Source: Caldilineaceae bacterium
GTDB lineage: Bacteria; Chloroflexota; Anaerolineae; Caldilineales; Caldilineaceae
NCBI GenBank assembly: GCA_019637645.1
Contig: JAHBVH010000126.1
Location: 1 to 11,092 of the forward strand
Length of the DNA stretch: 11,092 nucleotides
Direction of reading: 5' to 3'
Numbering within the stretch: position 1 is the first letter of the stretch; each line of letters starts with the position of its first letter. Below the pieces are notes generated by a model. That model saw only the letters and a program-made list of their open reading frames with translations, was not told the DNA's origin and searched no databases. Of this stretch, positions 6,801-11,092 are shown in pieces. A program made the position numbers and the translations under genes.

Positions 6801-8554
6801 ACACCCAGCTTTATGTGCTGGATGCTTATCAGCAACCCGTGCCCGTGGGTGTACCTGGCGAACTTTATATTGGCGGGGCTGGCGTGGCACGGGGCTATAT
6901 CAACCGCCCCGAGCTGACAGCAGAACGCTTTTTGACGCTGACCTTGGCCGTAGACGAGCGCGAAACCATCACCACGCGGGTCTATCGTACTGGGGATCTA
7001 GCGCGCTATCGGCCCGACGGCACATTAGAATACTTGGGCCGCCGCGACCATCAAGTCAAAATTCGCGGCTATCGGATTGAATTAGGCGAAATCGAGGCGG
7101 TGATCACCCAACATCCCTTGGTGCGCGAAGCCGCCATTTTGGCGCGCACCATGCCAACCGGCGATAAGCAACTGGTGGCGTATCTGCTAGCCGATGCCCC
7201 AGCCAGCGTCGAGGCGAGTCCGGGCGCGCCCAACCAGGCGTGGCTGGAAAACGAAGTACGCCACTATTTGCAAGAAAAGTTACCCGAGCACATGGTACCC
7301 AGCCATGTTGTGGTGATGACGGCTTTTCCGCTCACGACTAATGGCAAAGTTGATCGGGCGGCGCTGCCCGCGCCCGCCATGAGCAGCGCCGGGCAAGGCT
7401 TTATCCCCCCGCGCGACAGTGTGGAGATCAAGCTGACCACCATTTGGAACAGTGTGTTGGGCCTACAACAGGTGGGTGTACGCGATAATTTCTTTGACCT
7501 GGGTGGCAATTCGTTGTTGGCCGTCCGGCTCATGGCCCAGATCCAGCAGGCTTTTGGCAAACCGCTGCCCCTAGCAGCACTCTTCCAACGGGGCAGTGTG
7601 GAGCAATTGGCGGTCCTCTTGCGCCAAGGCAGCTCACCAGAGTCGATTGTCAACCGTTCATCAGTTGCGCCGATCCAGACGACGGGCACGAAACCACCCT
7701 TTTTCTGTGTACCTGGCGCGGGCGGCTATGTCATCTATCTCTACCAACTGGCGCGTAGCCTGGGCAGTGATCAGCCTTTTTATGGCCTACAGGCCGCCGG
7801 TTTAGAAGGGATGGATGAGCAGCCCCATACCACAGTAGAAGCCATGGCCGCCTACTATATCGAGGCACTCCGCACGGTACAGCCAGAGGGGCCTTACTAT
7901 CTGGGTGGTCATTCGCTGGGGGGCTGGGTGGCCTTTGAGATGGCACAACAGTTACAACGGCAAGGCGAACGGGTAGCGTTGGTTGCCATTATCGATACAC
8001 CAGTACCCCACCTTGCCCATTTTACCGACCACACGACTTGGGACGATGCCAAGTGGCTGGTCGAGCTGGCCTATCGCATCAAACATCTGCTGGCACCCAC
8101 CCTAGACGTGACCTACGAAGCGCTCCAGTCGTTGAGTGCCGAGCAACAGCTACGCTATCTCCAACATCAACTGATGCAAGTTAATCTCTTCCCGGCTGAG
8201 GCGGGTCTAGAACAATTGCAGCGGCTGCTTGCGATCTTCAAAGCCCATTCACAAGTGCGCTATACGATCCCGACCACAGTCATTCCCACGTCGCTGGCGC
8301 TCTTCCGCACGGCCACCGACTTTGGCGAAGGCCCACCGGCAGCGGATAGCAGCTTTGTCGAGGTTGCGCCAACCGCCAATGCACCGGCGTGGGGTTGGGA
8401 TGTCTATGGGCCGACGACCGTCCACCCCTTGCCGGGTGATCATCTCAGTATCTTGAACGCCCCCCATGTCCACCTGTTGGCAGAGCAGATCCGTGACGCA
8501 CTCGCGCAGGCGATGCACCGCGTTGCTGCCCTACCTTATCCTAGCGAGCCCTGA
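833..8554 (+). CDS. Hybrid PKS-NRPS terminating megasynthase, KS-AT-ACP-C-A-PCP-TE
   Basis: A 2,573-residue chain-terminating synthase. Domains in order (residues from the GTG start): N-terminal docking helix 8-34, KS 36-459, AT 557-850, post-AT linker to about 1020, ACP 1024-1102, C 1134-1575, A 1640-2180, PCP 2192-2264, type I TE 2287-2556. All catalytic residues are present apart from one Gly-to-Ala change in the C motif. No KR, DH, ER, methyltransferase or epimerase is present, so it should extend an acyl chain by one unreduced malonate unit, amidate it with one amino acid (predicted L-Asn) and release it, plausibly as a tetramic acid. The start is GTG at 833 or ATG at 839; both suit the docking helix, and neither has a convincing Shine-Dalgarno. 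The frame is the same as the upstream PKS gene. The coding sequence carries an odd 36-bp in-frame triple repeat (4409-4527). It ends in tandem stops, TGA then TAG (8552-8557). I do not recognise the specific gene. The cytosolic assembly-line role is secure; the product is inference. Confidence 0.97.
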   Translation: MTMSTQPDPKRLMQQALLELRELKTKLNAVEQAKREPIAIVGMGCRFPQAPNPAAFWELLRNGVDAIGEIPPDRWDVAAHYDPNPDSPNKMYTRHGGYLQEVYQFDPEFFGIPPREAATMDPQQRLLLEVSWETLEDAGIAPERLAQSETGVYIGYMNRDYVQRLSEASDQPTDPYILTGNSFSFIAGRLSYLLGLHGPSMVVATACSSSLVTVHLACQALRNRECDQALAGGINLILHPAANIMLSRLRAISPDGRCKTFDAAADGYGRGEGCGMVLLKRLSDAQADGDTILGVIRGSAVNHDGASAGLTVPNGTAQEKLLRKALATAEIDPQAIDYVEAHGTGTALGDPIEINALVKVFGQQRARPLLVGSAKTNVGHLEAAAGIVGLLKVLLALRHETIPPHLHFQQPNPYIPWAQIPIQVTDQLQPWPKGDKPRRAGISSFGLSGINAHLIVEEAPQSPVSVSTLPVPAAQLPTRHVLTLSAKSAAALKAYQQRYRDYLASQPTLDLADLCFTANTGRDHFAHRLSVVASTLAEAQAALQQATGRLAIDTPKVAFLFTGQGAQAFAMGRELYATQPLFRAALDRCDEILRPELAHSLLDVLYGGAEGRKGDGAVTSLIDHTAYTQPALFALEYALAQLWQAWGIKPAVVMGHSVGEVVAACVAGVFRVEDGLKLIAARGRLMGALAQSGTMVAVMAPVEVVANALAPFAAMVAIAAVNGPQNTVISGEQQALQAIVADLTSQGIKTTPLTVSHAFHSPLMEPMLADFAAIASQVRYSVPHTPLVSNLTGTIVREEVTSPTYWVHHVRQPVLFAAGMATLAQRGITAFVEIGPKPVLLGMGRQCLESEATTNHQAPLWLPSLRPGQEEQQLLTSVGALYEQGVAVNWQAVAGSQPHRRVALPTYPFQRKRYVGFNDQLTSNRLAYQTAQTPLVDWLTSGKTNQLLQLLNQGGEFSAEQQQLLPNLLDALIRQQQAQVAAAQATGASASPDWEAAPEHAAEQSIALGHLWQTTPVTEQPNLLATAIEDQIAHILGYRTTLAADRPAFAHHLSLLELGLDSLMGVELRNWLQRSLQIELPVATLLGGPTIAELAALLQEELNASQTTASAAATNGVHHTNGIAPQPTEQTAQVYPLTHGQQALWFIHQSAPENSAYNIGLAFRLTTAIDSAALQQSFQQLVNRHAALRTTFIDAHLLGEVRSGIDAHLLGEVRSGIDAHLLGEVHSGIDAQANGELVQVVHPYQAVDFASINAPQAETDLAQVVATAYAAPFDLTQGPLMRVRLFTRATDDHVLLIAFHHIICDAWSTWTLLRELWALYPTIKSGAALPPFLTNLPATTYGTFSQWQRQFLASDEGERLWHYWRDQLADAQTILELPTDYPRPALQSYHGASQTMILDAALTQSMRDLARAENATLYMTLLAAYQTLLHRYSGQEDILVGSAMAGRNQPQFAEVVGYFVNPVVIRGRLTGNPTFQSFLQQIRATTLAALAHQDYPYPLLVARLQPKRDPSRSPLFQVDFTLQKLPPIAEQFKQASSGEAALQLAPFTLAEEEGQFDLSLHIFDEGDTLRAVFKYNTDLFAPTTIERMAEHFQTLLTGILQNPQMSIGELPLLTVAERQQLLQSWNQTHRDDLPFPRSQTVQERFERQVAAAPNAIAVTTALSAADEARLRQAKAGRAQLTYAELNRQANQLAHYLQTVGVGPEVLVGVCLERTPELVIAILAILKAGGAYVPMDPTYPAERLAFMAEDAAVKVLLTQQSLVERLPSTAPVLCLDKAGELLATQPDHNPAQPDASERRLAYVIYTSGSTGRPKGVLIEHGGLSNYLAWVQEAYRVAEGEGAPVNSSIGFDATITSFFAPLLVGGKVVLIPETAEIEALCLALTGDTQFSLVKITPAHLEILSHLLATDQPKARAAQRNGTPLVKANAFVIGGEALFGHHLAFWQEQAPQTRLINEYGPTETVVGCCIYEAAEPIAGAVPIGGAPWGAIANTQLYVLDAYQQPVPVGVPGELYIGGAGVARGYINRPELTAERFLTLTLAVDERETITTRVYRTGDLARYRPDGTLEYLGRRDHQVKIRGYRIELGEIEAVITQHPLVREAAILARTMPTGDKQLVAYLLADAPASVEASPGAPNQAWLENEVRHYLQEKLPEHMVPSHVVVMTAFPLTTNGKVDRAALPAPAMSSAGQGFIPPRDSVEIKLTTIWNSVLGLQQVGVRDNFFDLGGNSLLAVRLMAQIQQAFGKPLPLAALFQRGSVEQLAVLLRQGSSPESIVNRSSVAPIQTTGTKPPFFCVPGAGGYVIYLYQLARSLGSDQPFYGLQAAGLEGMDEQPHTTVEAMAAYYIEALRTVQPEGPYYLGGHSLGGWVAFEMAQQLQRQGERVALVAIIDTPVPHLAHFTDHTTWDDAKWLVELAYRIKHLLAPTLDVTYEALQSLSAEQQLRYLQHQLMQVNLFPAEAGLEQLQRLLAIFKAHSQVRYTIPTTVIPTSLALFRTATDFGEGPPAADSSFVEVAPTANAPAWGWDVYGPTTVHPLPGDHLSILNAPHVHLLAEQIRDALAQAMHRVAALPYPSEP
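938..2209 (+). other. Ketosynthase (KS) domain
   Basis: Residues 36-459 of the megasynthase, opening with EPIAIVGMGCRFP. The condensing triad is intact: Cys207 in TACSSS (codon at 1451), His342 in EAHGTGT and His380 in KTNVGH. It ends with the usual GISSFGLSGINAHLIVEEAP. The family catalyses decarboxylative Claisen condensation of the incoming chain with malonyl-ACP. The active-site Cys shows an elongating KS rather than a decarboxylating KSQ. The preceding helix (LMQQALLELRELKTKLNAVE) is the N-terminal docking element expected to accept the upstream PKS tail. Confidence 0.96.
2501..3382 (+). other. Acyltransferase (AT) domain, predicted malonyl-CoA specific
   Basis: Residues 557-850. FLFTGQGAQ opens the domain. 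The nucleophile is Ser657 in GHSVGE. The specificity motif is HAFH (757-760), the malonyl signature (methylmalonyl ATs usually have YASH). His760 completes the catalytic pair, and FVEIGPKPVLLGM closes the domain. A short Gly/Lys-rich stretch (about 607-620, GGAEGRKGDG) lengthens a loop before the conserved YTQPALFALEYALAQLW. The following segment to YPFQRKRY (about 914) is the normal post-AT linker. The presence of an AT makes this a cis-AT module. Confidence 0.93.
3902..4138 (+). other. Acyl carrier protein (ACP) of the PKS module
   Basis: Residues 1024-1102, with phosphopantetheine Ser1062 in LELGLDSLMGVELRNWL. Between the AT and this ACP there are only about 110 linker residues, rich in Gln and Leu, with no room for a reductive domain. 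The beta-keto group made by this module should therefore be kept. A 30-residue Ala/Thr/Asn linker separates the ACP from the C domain. Confidence 0.95.
4232..5557 (+). other. Condensation (C) domain with altered HHxxxDG motif and in-frame insertion
   Basis: Residues 1134-1575. Motif C1 is LTHGQQALWFIHQSAPENSAYN and C2 is RHAALRTTF. The active-site motif reads HHIICDAWS (His1300, His1301, Asp1305), so the normally conserved Gly is Ala1306; the catalytic second His is present. Later text (YGTFSQWQRQFL, GYFVNPVVIRG, HQDYPYPLLV, SRSPLFQVDFTL) matches condensing C domains that accept a PKS-derived chain and an L-amino acid. Directly after C2, a 36-residue repeat (1193-1228) is inserted in what should be a short turn. 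Without it the spacing between RTTF and NGELVQVV would be normal, so the insertion is probably tolerated. Confidence 0.9.
4409..4527 (+). repeat. 36-bp tandem palindromic repeat, three copies plus a partial fourth, inside the C domain
   Basis: Copies lie at 4409-4444, 4445-4480 and 4481-4516, with an 11-base partial copy (ATAGATGCGCA) at 4517-4527. Copies 1 and 2 are identical; copy 3 differs by two G-to-A changes (GTGCGC to GTACAC). Each unit contains an inverted repeat, GCGCACTT then eight bases then AAGTGCGC (in copy 1, 4415-4422 and 4431-4438), broken in copy 3. The unit begins exactly on a codon and encodes IDAHLLGEVRSG (HSG in copy 3), so any copy number keeps the frame. There are no spacers, so this is not a CRISPR. 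It looks like a small palindromic element or slipped-strand expansion in a protein loop. Confidence 0.95.
5750..7372 (+). other. Adenylation (A) domain, predicted L-asparagine
   Basis: Residues 1640-2180. Core motifs seen: A1 LTYAELN, A2 LKAGGAYVPMDP, A3 YTSGSTGRPKG (1804-1814), A4 GFDATITSF, A5 NEYGPTE (1954-1960), A6 GELYIGGAGVARGY, A7 YRTGDLARY, A8 GRRDHQVKIRGYRIELGEIE, A10 NGKVDRAAL with Lys2172. Aligning by hand to PheA positions 235/236/239/278/299/301/322/330/331/517 gives D1850, A1851, T1854, K1892, V1929, G1931, E1955, V1963, G1964, K2172: DATKVGEVGK. Known Asn codes, as I recall, are DLTKVGEVGK and DLTKLGEVGK, so Asn is the best call; Asp codes differ at the E and V positions. A short charged insert (about 1662-1678) precedes A1. 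No epimerase or methyltransferase is embedded. Confidence 0.9.
7406..7624 (+). other. Peptidyl carrier protein (PCP/T) domain
   Basis: Residues 2192-2264. The phosphopantetheine serine is Ser2227 (codon at 7511) in DNFFDLGGNSLLAVRL. It is a standard NRPS carrier holding the aminoacyl and then the beta-ketoacyl-aminoacyl intermediate. The LGGNS form rather than LGGDS agrees with a carrier not followed by an epimerase, which fits the absence of one here. Confidence 0.95.
7691..8500 (+). other. Type I thioesterase (TE) release domain
   Basis: Residues 2287-2556, starting PPFFCVPGAGG. The likely triad is Ser2361 in GGHSLGG (codon at 7913), Asp2388 in VAIIDTPVP and His2537 in LPGDHLSIL. Such domains release the chain by hydrolysis or cyclisation. 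Because the bound intermediate should be an N-(beta-ketoacyl)amino acid thioester, Dieckmann-type closure to a tetramic acid is possible; TE domains do this in some bacterial tetramate pathways such as ikarugamycin. Hydrolysis to the free acid cannot be excluded from sequence. Confidence 0.93.
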
Positions 8555-8570
8555 TAGACACCGTATTGAT

Positions 8571-8619
8571 CCCTGGCACACCTTGCCGCGGCACGCACAA
8601 CCGTGAGCTTGTGCCAGGG
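8571..8619 (+). repeat. Intercistronic hairpin between megasynthase and first glycosyltransferase
   Basis: Perfect 10-bp arms, CCCTGGCACA (8571-8580) and TGTGCCAGGG (8610-8619), flank a 29-base loop that itself contains the palindrome TGCCGCGGCA (8584-8593). Outside, GACAC (8557-8561) can pair with GTGTC (8624-8628). The structure ends about 18 bases before the ribosome binding site of the glycosyltransferase. No T-run follows, so a classical terminator is unlikely. It may act in mRNA stability, partial termination or translation control. Confidence 0.75.
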
Positions 8620-8636
8620 GTATGTGTCATCTCTAT

Positions 8637-8642
8637 AAGGAG
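8637..8642 (+). promoter_or_regulatory. Strong ribosome binding site for the first glycosyltransferase
   Basis: AAGGAG lies seven bases before ATG at 8650. It is the only strong Shine-Dalgarno in the window and fixes the start of this gene. The megasynthase and the second glycosyltransferase lack comparable sites. Confidence 0.85.
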
Positions 8643-8649
8643 AACCTGA

Positions 8650-9879
8650 ATGTCCACGACTGTCGTGCTCAACCTGCCGGAAGCCGGCCACATGAATACG
8701 ACCTTTCCCCTCGTTGCCGAGCTGGTGCAACGGGGCGAGCGCGTTTTGTACTATGCGGTCGAACCCTACCGGGCCGTGATCGAAAGTACTGGCGCGGAAT
8801 TCCGCAGCTATCCAAACGCGCAAGCCCTCATCCCCCCCGCCCACAGCGGTGGCTTATTCAGTGTGATGAGCTACCTAGCCAGCGCGGCCGAGGCGGTCTT
8901 GCCCACCTTGGTGGAGGAAGTACGCACCGCGGACCCCGATTATTTGTTGATCGACTCGATGTGTCTCTGGGGCAACTTGCTCCAGCAGATTCTGAATATC
9001 CCAGCGATCACCTTGGGGACGGTCTTTGTGACTCATCCCCATCTGCCAGCCGAGGCGTTGATTCGCATGAGCTATCAAGCCTTGCCCAAAGAGGTACTAT
9101 TGAATGGGATTGATGCCCTGCATAGCTACTTTGAGATTAGCCAGCGATTGGATCAACGCTATGGCACCCAGTCGCCCGACATTGTCGGCGCGTTTGGCAA
9201 TACCCAACCGCTGAACATCCTCTTCACGTCACGCGAATTTCATCCGAATGGGGAACTCTTTGACGCAGAACAGTATCAATTTGTCGGCCCTTCGATTGGG
9301 CAGCGCGCGGCCATCCCGGATTTCCCCTTTGCCCAGCTAGAAGCAGGGGCAGGCGAGACGCCAAAGCCCTTGATTTACATCTCCTTGGGCACCATCTTTA
9401 ACGAGCGACCTGATTTCTATAACGCTTGTTTTGAAGCCTTTGGCGACACCCCCTATCAGGTCGTCTTAGCCAGCGGCGACAAAGTGGACCCAGCCGTGTT
9501 GGCCCAAGCACCAGCCAACTTTATCGTGCGGGCTCAGGTACCACAGGTGGAGATTCTGCAACGGGCCGCGCTCTTTATCACCCATGGCGGCATGAATAGC
9601 ACCAGCGAAGCTTTATTACAAGGCGTGCCGTTGCTGGTCGTACCCCAACATGGCGATCAATTTCTGGTCGCCGGTCGGGTCACCGAAGTGGGTGCGGGGG
9701 TTATGCTACCCGCGGCCCAAGCCAACGCGGACGCGCTGAAAGGCTTGTCTAGGCAATTGCTAGGCAACCCCCAATTCAAGGCGCGCGCCCAAGCCATTGG
9801 GGAGACCCTCCAGGCCGGTGGCAGCTACCCGCGCGCCGCCGCCGTGATCTTGGGCTATCGCGATCAGTGCCAACGCTAA
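8650..9879 (+). CDS. MGT-family (GT1, YjiC/OleD-like) glycosyltransferase
   Basis: A complete 409-residue cytosolic GT-B glycosyltransferase that should transfer a sugar from a nucleotide donor to the polyketide-peptide. The N-terminal acceptor half has EAGHMNTTFP, with catalytic-base His14 (the His aligned with the GHxNP histidine of the family), and Asp102 in PDYLLIDS at the position of the activating Asp. PLNILFTSREF and FVGPS mark the middle. The donor half has LIYISLGTIF, PANFIVRAQVPQVEIL and the sugar-nucleotide motif FITHGGMNSTSEALLQGVPLLVVPQHGDQ (about 309-336). The usual Pro after GHxN is Thr17. Length is normal for the family. No signal peptide or membrane segment is seen. It follows the megasynthase by 95 bases with a strong RBS, and is a tandem paralogue of the next gene, which fits stepwise addition of two sugars. 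Donor and acceptor cannot be read from sequence. A resistance or self-protection role, as for OleD, is the main alternative. Confidence 0.95.
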   Translation: MSTTVVLNLPEAGHMNTTFPLVAELVQRGERVLYYAVEPYRAVIESTGAEFRSYPNAQALIPPAHSGGLFSVMSYLASAAEAVLPTLVEEVRTADPDYLLIDSMCLWGNLLQQILNIPAITLGTVFVTHPHLPAEALIRMSYQALPKEVLLNGIDALHSYFEISQRLDQRYGTQSPDIVGAFGNTQPLNILFTSREFHPNGELFDAEQYQFVGPSIGQRAAIPDFPFAQLEAGAGETPKPLIYISLGTIFNERPDFYNACFEAFGDTPYQVVLASGDKVDPAVLAQAPANFIVRAQVPQVEILQRAALFITHGGMNSTSEALLQGVPLLVVPQHGDQFLVAGRVTEVGAGVMLPAAQANADALKGLSRQLLGNPQFKARAQAIGETLQAGGSYPRAAAVILGYRDQCQR

Positions 9880-9912
9880 GCAAGCAACAAGGAAGCAGCA
9901 GATACGCACCCT

Positions 9913-9945
9913 AGACCTGTCAGGTTTAGAAAACCTGACAGGTCT
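9913..9945 (+). repeat. Perfect 15-bp inverted repeat between the glycosyltransferase genes
   Basis: AGACCTGTCAGGTTT (9913-9927), a 3-base loop AGA, then its exact reverse complement (9931-9945). Each arm also contains ACCTGTCAGGT or its mirror, a 5-bp palindrome about one central base, so the element is a nested palindrome able to form a hairpin, a cruciform or paired half-sites for a dimeric protein. No T-run follows, so it is not a typical terminator. It resembles dispersed palindromes I remember from Chloroflexota and other environmental genomes (recollection, not checked). Confidence 0.9.
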
Positions 9946-9964
9946 CAGATGAAAGCGAGTATTG

Positions 9965-11092
9965 ATGTCAACAGCCGTTTTTCTGGGCCATCCGGCCCAT
10001 GGTCATATTAATCCTACATTACCGGTGGTGGCCGAGCTGGTGCGCCGGGGCGAGAGGGTGATCTATTACGCGACGGATCTCTTTCGCCCCAAAATTGAGG
10101 CAACGGGCGCAATTTTTCGCAGCTATGGGCCACAGGCGATCTTTGAGCGTAAACTCGCCTATGGCGGGATGCTGGGCGGCATGGCGGGTCTGATGGAGGC
10201 CACCGAAGAGATCCTGCCGACGTTGCTGCCCCAAGTGCGCGACGACCGGCCCGATTATCTGCTGCTAGAAGCGCACAGCGTGCCTGGCAATCTCATCCAG
10301 CGGATCTTACAGCTACCCGCCATGACGCTCTGTTCTATGTTTGCCTTTAATGAAAGGTTGATTCCCCCCTCACAACTGGTCCGCTTTCTGTATGGGCAAG
10401 CGCCACAAGCCGCGGTACTCGATGGCTTGTTGGGGCTCAATCACTATGTCGCGGTGGCCCAACGGGTGAGCAAGCGCTATGGCGTCCGCTGCCCCAACAT
10501 GATTGACTACTTGAGCAACGTTCAGCCGCTCAACATTGTCTTCACTTCGCGGGAATTTCAGATTGGCGGCGACCGCGCCTTTGACGAGCGCTATCACTTT
10601 GTCGGCCCGGCAGTTGCGCCGCGGATCGAAGCAGCAAGCACAGGATCAGACGATTTCCCCTGGGCAGATCTCACCGGCCAGCCGCTGATCTACATTTCCA
10701 TGGGCACGATGTACAACGCCGAGGCCGACTTCTACCACACCTGTTTTGATGCCTTTGCCGACAGTCCATATCAGGTGGTGCTTTCGATTGGGCAACGGAT
10801 TGCCGATGAGGCCCTGCGCTCAGCCCCCGCCAACTTTATTGTGCGCCGCCATGTCCCCCAATTGGAGCTGCTGCAACGGGCCGCGCTCTTTATCACCCAC
10901 GGTGGCATGAACAGCGCTAATGAAGGCATTTTGTACCATGTCCCCATGATCGTGCTGCCACAACAGGCGGATCACTATGTGGTGGCCCAACAGATTGGGG
11001 AATTGGGGGCTGGGATCGTGTTGGACCGCGCCCAAGCAACCAGCGAACGCCTGCAAACGCTGGCGACGCAAGTGATCACCGATCCCAGCTAT
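9965..11092 (+). CDS. Second MGT-family (GT1) glycosyltransferase; 3' partial
   Basis: An open frame of 376 codons from ATG at 9965 that runs off the window without a stop; some 30-35 residues are probably missing by comparison with the previous gene. The start is chosen because it aligns with the neighbour's (MSTAVFLGHP against MSTTVVLNLP). A TTG lies just before it, and there is no strong Shine-Dalgarno (only GAAAGCGAG at 9951-9959). The protein aligns with the first glycosyltransferase without gaps over all 376 residues, and I judge roughly 45-50% identity by eye. AHGHINPTLP has His14 as catalytic base; the activating acid position is Glu102 (PDYLLLEA), where the neighbour has Asp. Donor-site text FITHGGMNSANEGILYHVPMIVLPQQADH (about 309-337) is intact. 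It probably adds a second sugar to the same scaffold; sugar and position are unknown. Confidence 0.95.
   Translation, partial: MSTAVFLGHPAHGHINPTLPVVAELVRRGERVIYYATDLFRPKIEATGAIFRSYGPQAIFERKLAYGGMLGGMAGLMEATEEILPTLLPQVRDDRPDYLLLEAHSVPGNLIQRILQLPAMTLCSMFAFNERLIPPSQLVRFLYGQAPQAAVLDGLLGLNHYVAVAQRVSKRYGVRCPNMIDYLSNVQPLNIVFTSREFQIGGDRAFDERYHFVGPAVAPRIEAASTGSDDFPWADLTGQPLIYISMGTMYNAEADFYHTCFDAFADSPYQVVLSIGQRIADEALRSAPANFIVRRHVPQLELLQRAALFITHGGMNSANEGILYHVPMIVLPQQADHYVVAQQIGELGAGIVLDRAQATSERLQTLATQVITDPSY

Noticed and set aside
8683..8697. Loss of the catalytic His in the first glycosyltransferase, because AHGH reads EAGH
   Set aside because: In the GT1 family the catalytic His is the one in GHxNP (aligned with His20 of VvGT1), and that residue (His14) is present; the first His of AHGH varies among active enzymes.
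9913..9945. Intrinsic terminator between the glycosyltransferases
   Set aside because: The stem is perfect but no T-run follows; the next bases are CAGATGAAAG and the operon continues.
9949..10011. Small 20-codon frame starting ATGAAAGCG, overlapping the second glycosyltransferase start
   Set aside because: Very short, out of frame with the clear gene start at 9965, and without supporting features; possible leader peptide but no evidence.

Overview
This window is the downstream end of a modular polyketide/non-ribosomal peptide gene cluster. All four genes lie on the + strand and look like one operon. They are: the 3' end of a PKS gene (KR tail, ACP and docking tail; 1-739); a 2,573-residue hybrid PKS-NRPS terminating megasynthase with order KS-AT-ACP-C-A-PCP-TE (833-8554); a complete MGT-family (YjiC/OleD-like) glycosyltransferase (8650-9879); and a second, paralogous glycosyltransferase that runs off the right edge (9965-11092). 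The three gaps are 93, 95 and 85 bases, and each carries an inverted repeat.

How the genes work together (inference): the first PKS hands its chain through a docking-helix pair to the megasynthase. Its KS extends the chain with malonyl-CoA (AT motif HAFH) and has no ketoreductase, so the beta-ketone is kept. The C domain then joins the beta-ketoacyl chain to the amino acid chosen by the A domain. The ten-residue A-domain code reads DATKVGEVGK, one position away from an asparagine code. There is no epimerase, so L-Asn is expected. A beta-keto amide on a PCP followed by a TE is the classic precursor of a 3-acyl tetramic acid, formed by Dieckmann-type release. The two glycosyltransferases would then add sugars. 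An Asn-derived, glycosylated 3-acyl tetramate is the chemotype of the aurantosides and rubrosides from Theonella sponges. As I recall, aurantosides have been traced to an uncultivated Chloroflexota symbiont. This is the most interesting reading of the window, but it is a hypothesis.

The other striking feature is three perfect-length 36-bp tandem repeats, each holding an 8-bp inverted repeat, inserted in frame in the C domain just after motif C2. They add 36 residues to a loop.

Organism: a natural-product-rich, moderately GC-rich bacterium. The PKS linkers resemble those of cyanobacteria, myxobacteria, Chloroflexota and Entotheonella. The palindrome between the glycosyltransferases resembles dispersed palindromes I associate with Chloroflexota genomes. 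I favour Chloroflexota or a sponge symbiont, with low confidence.
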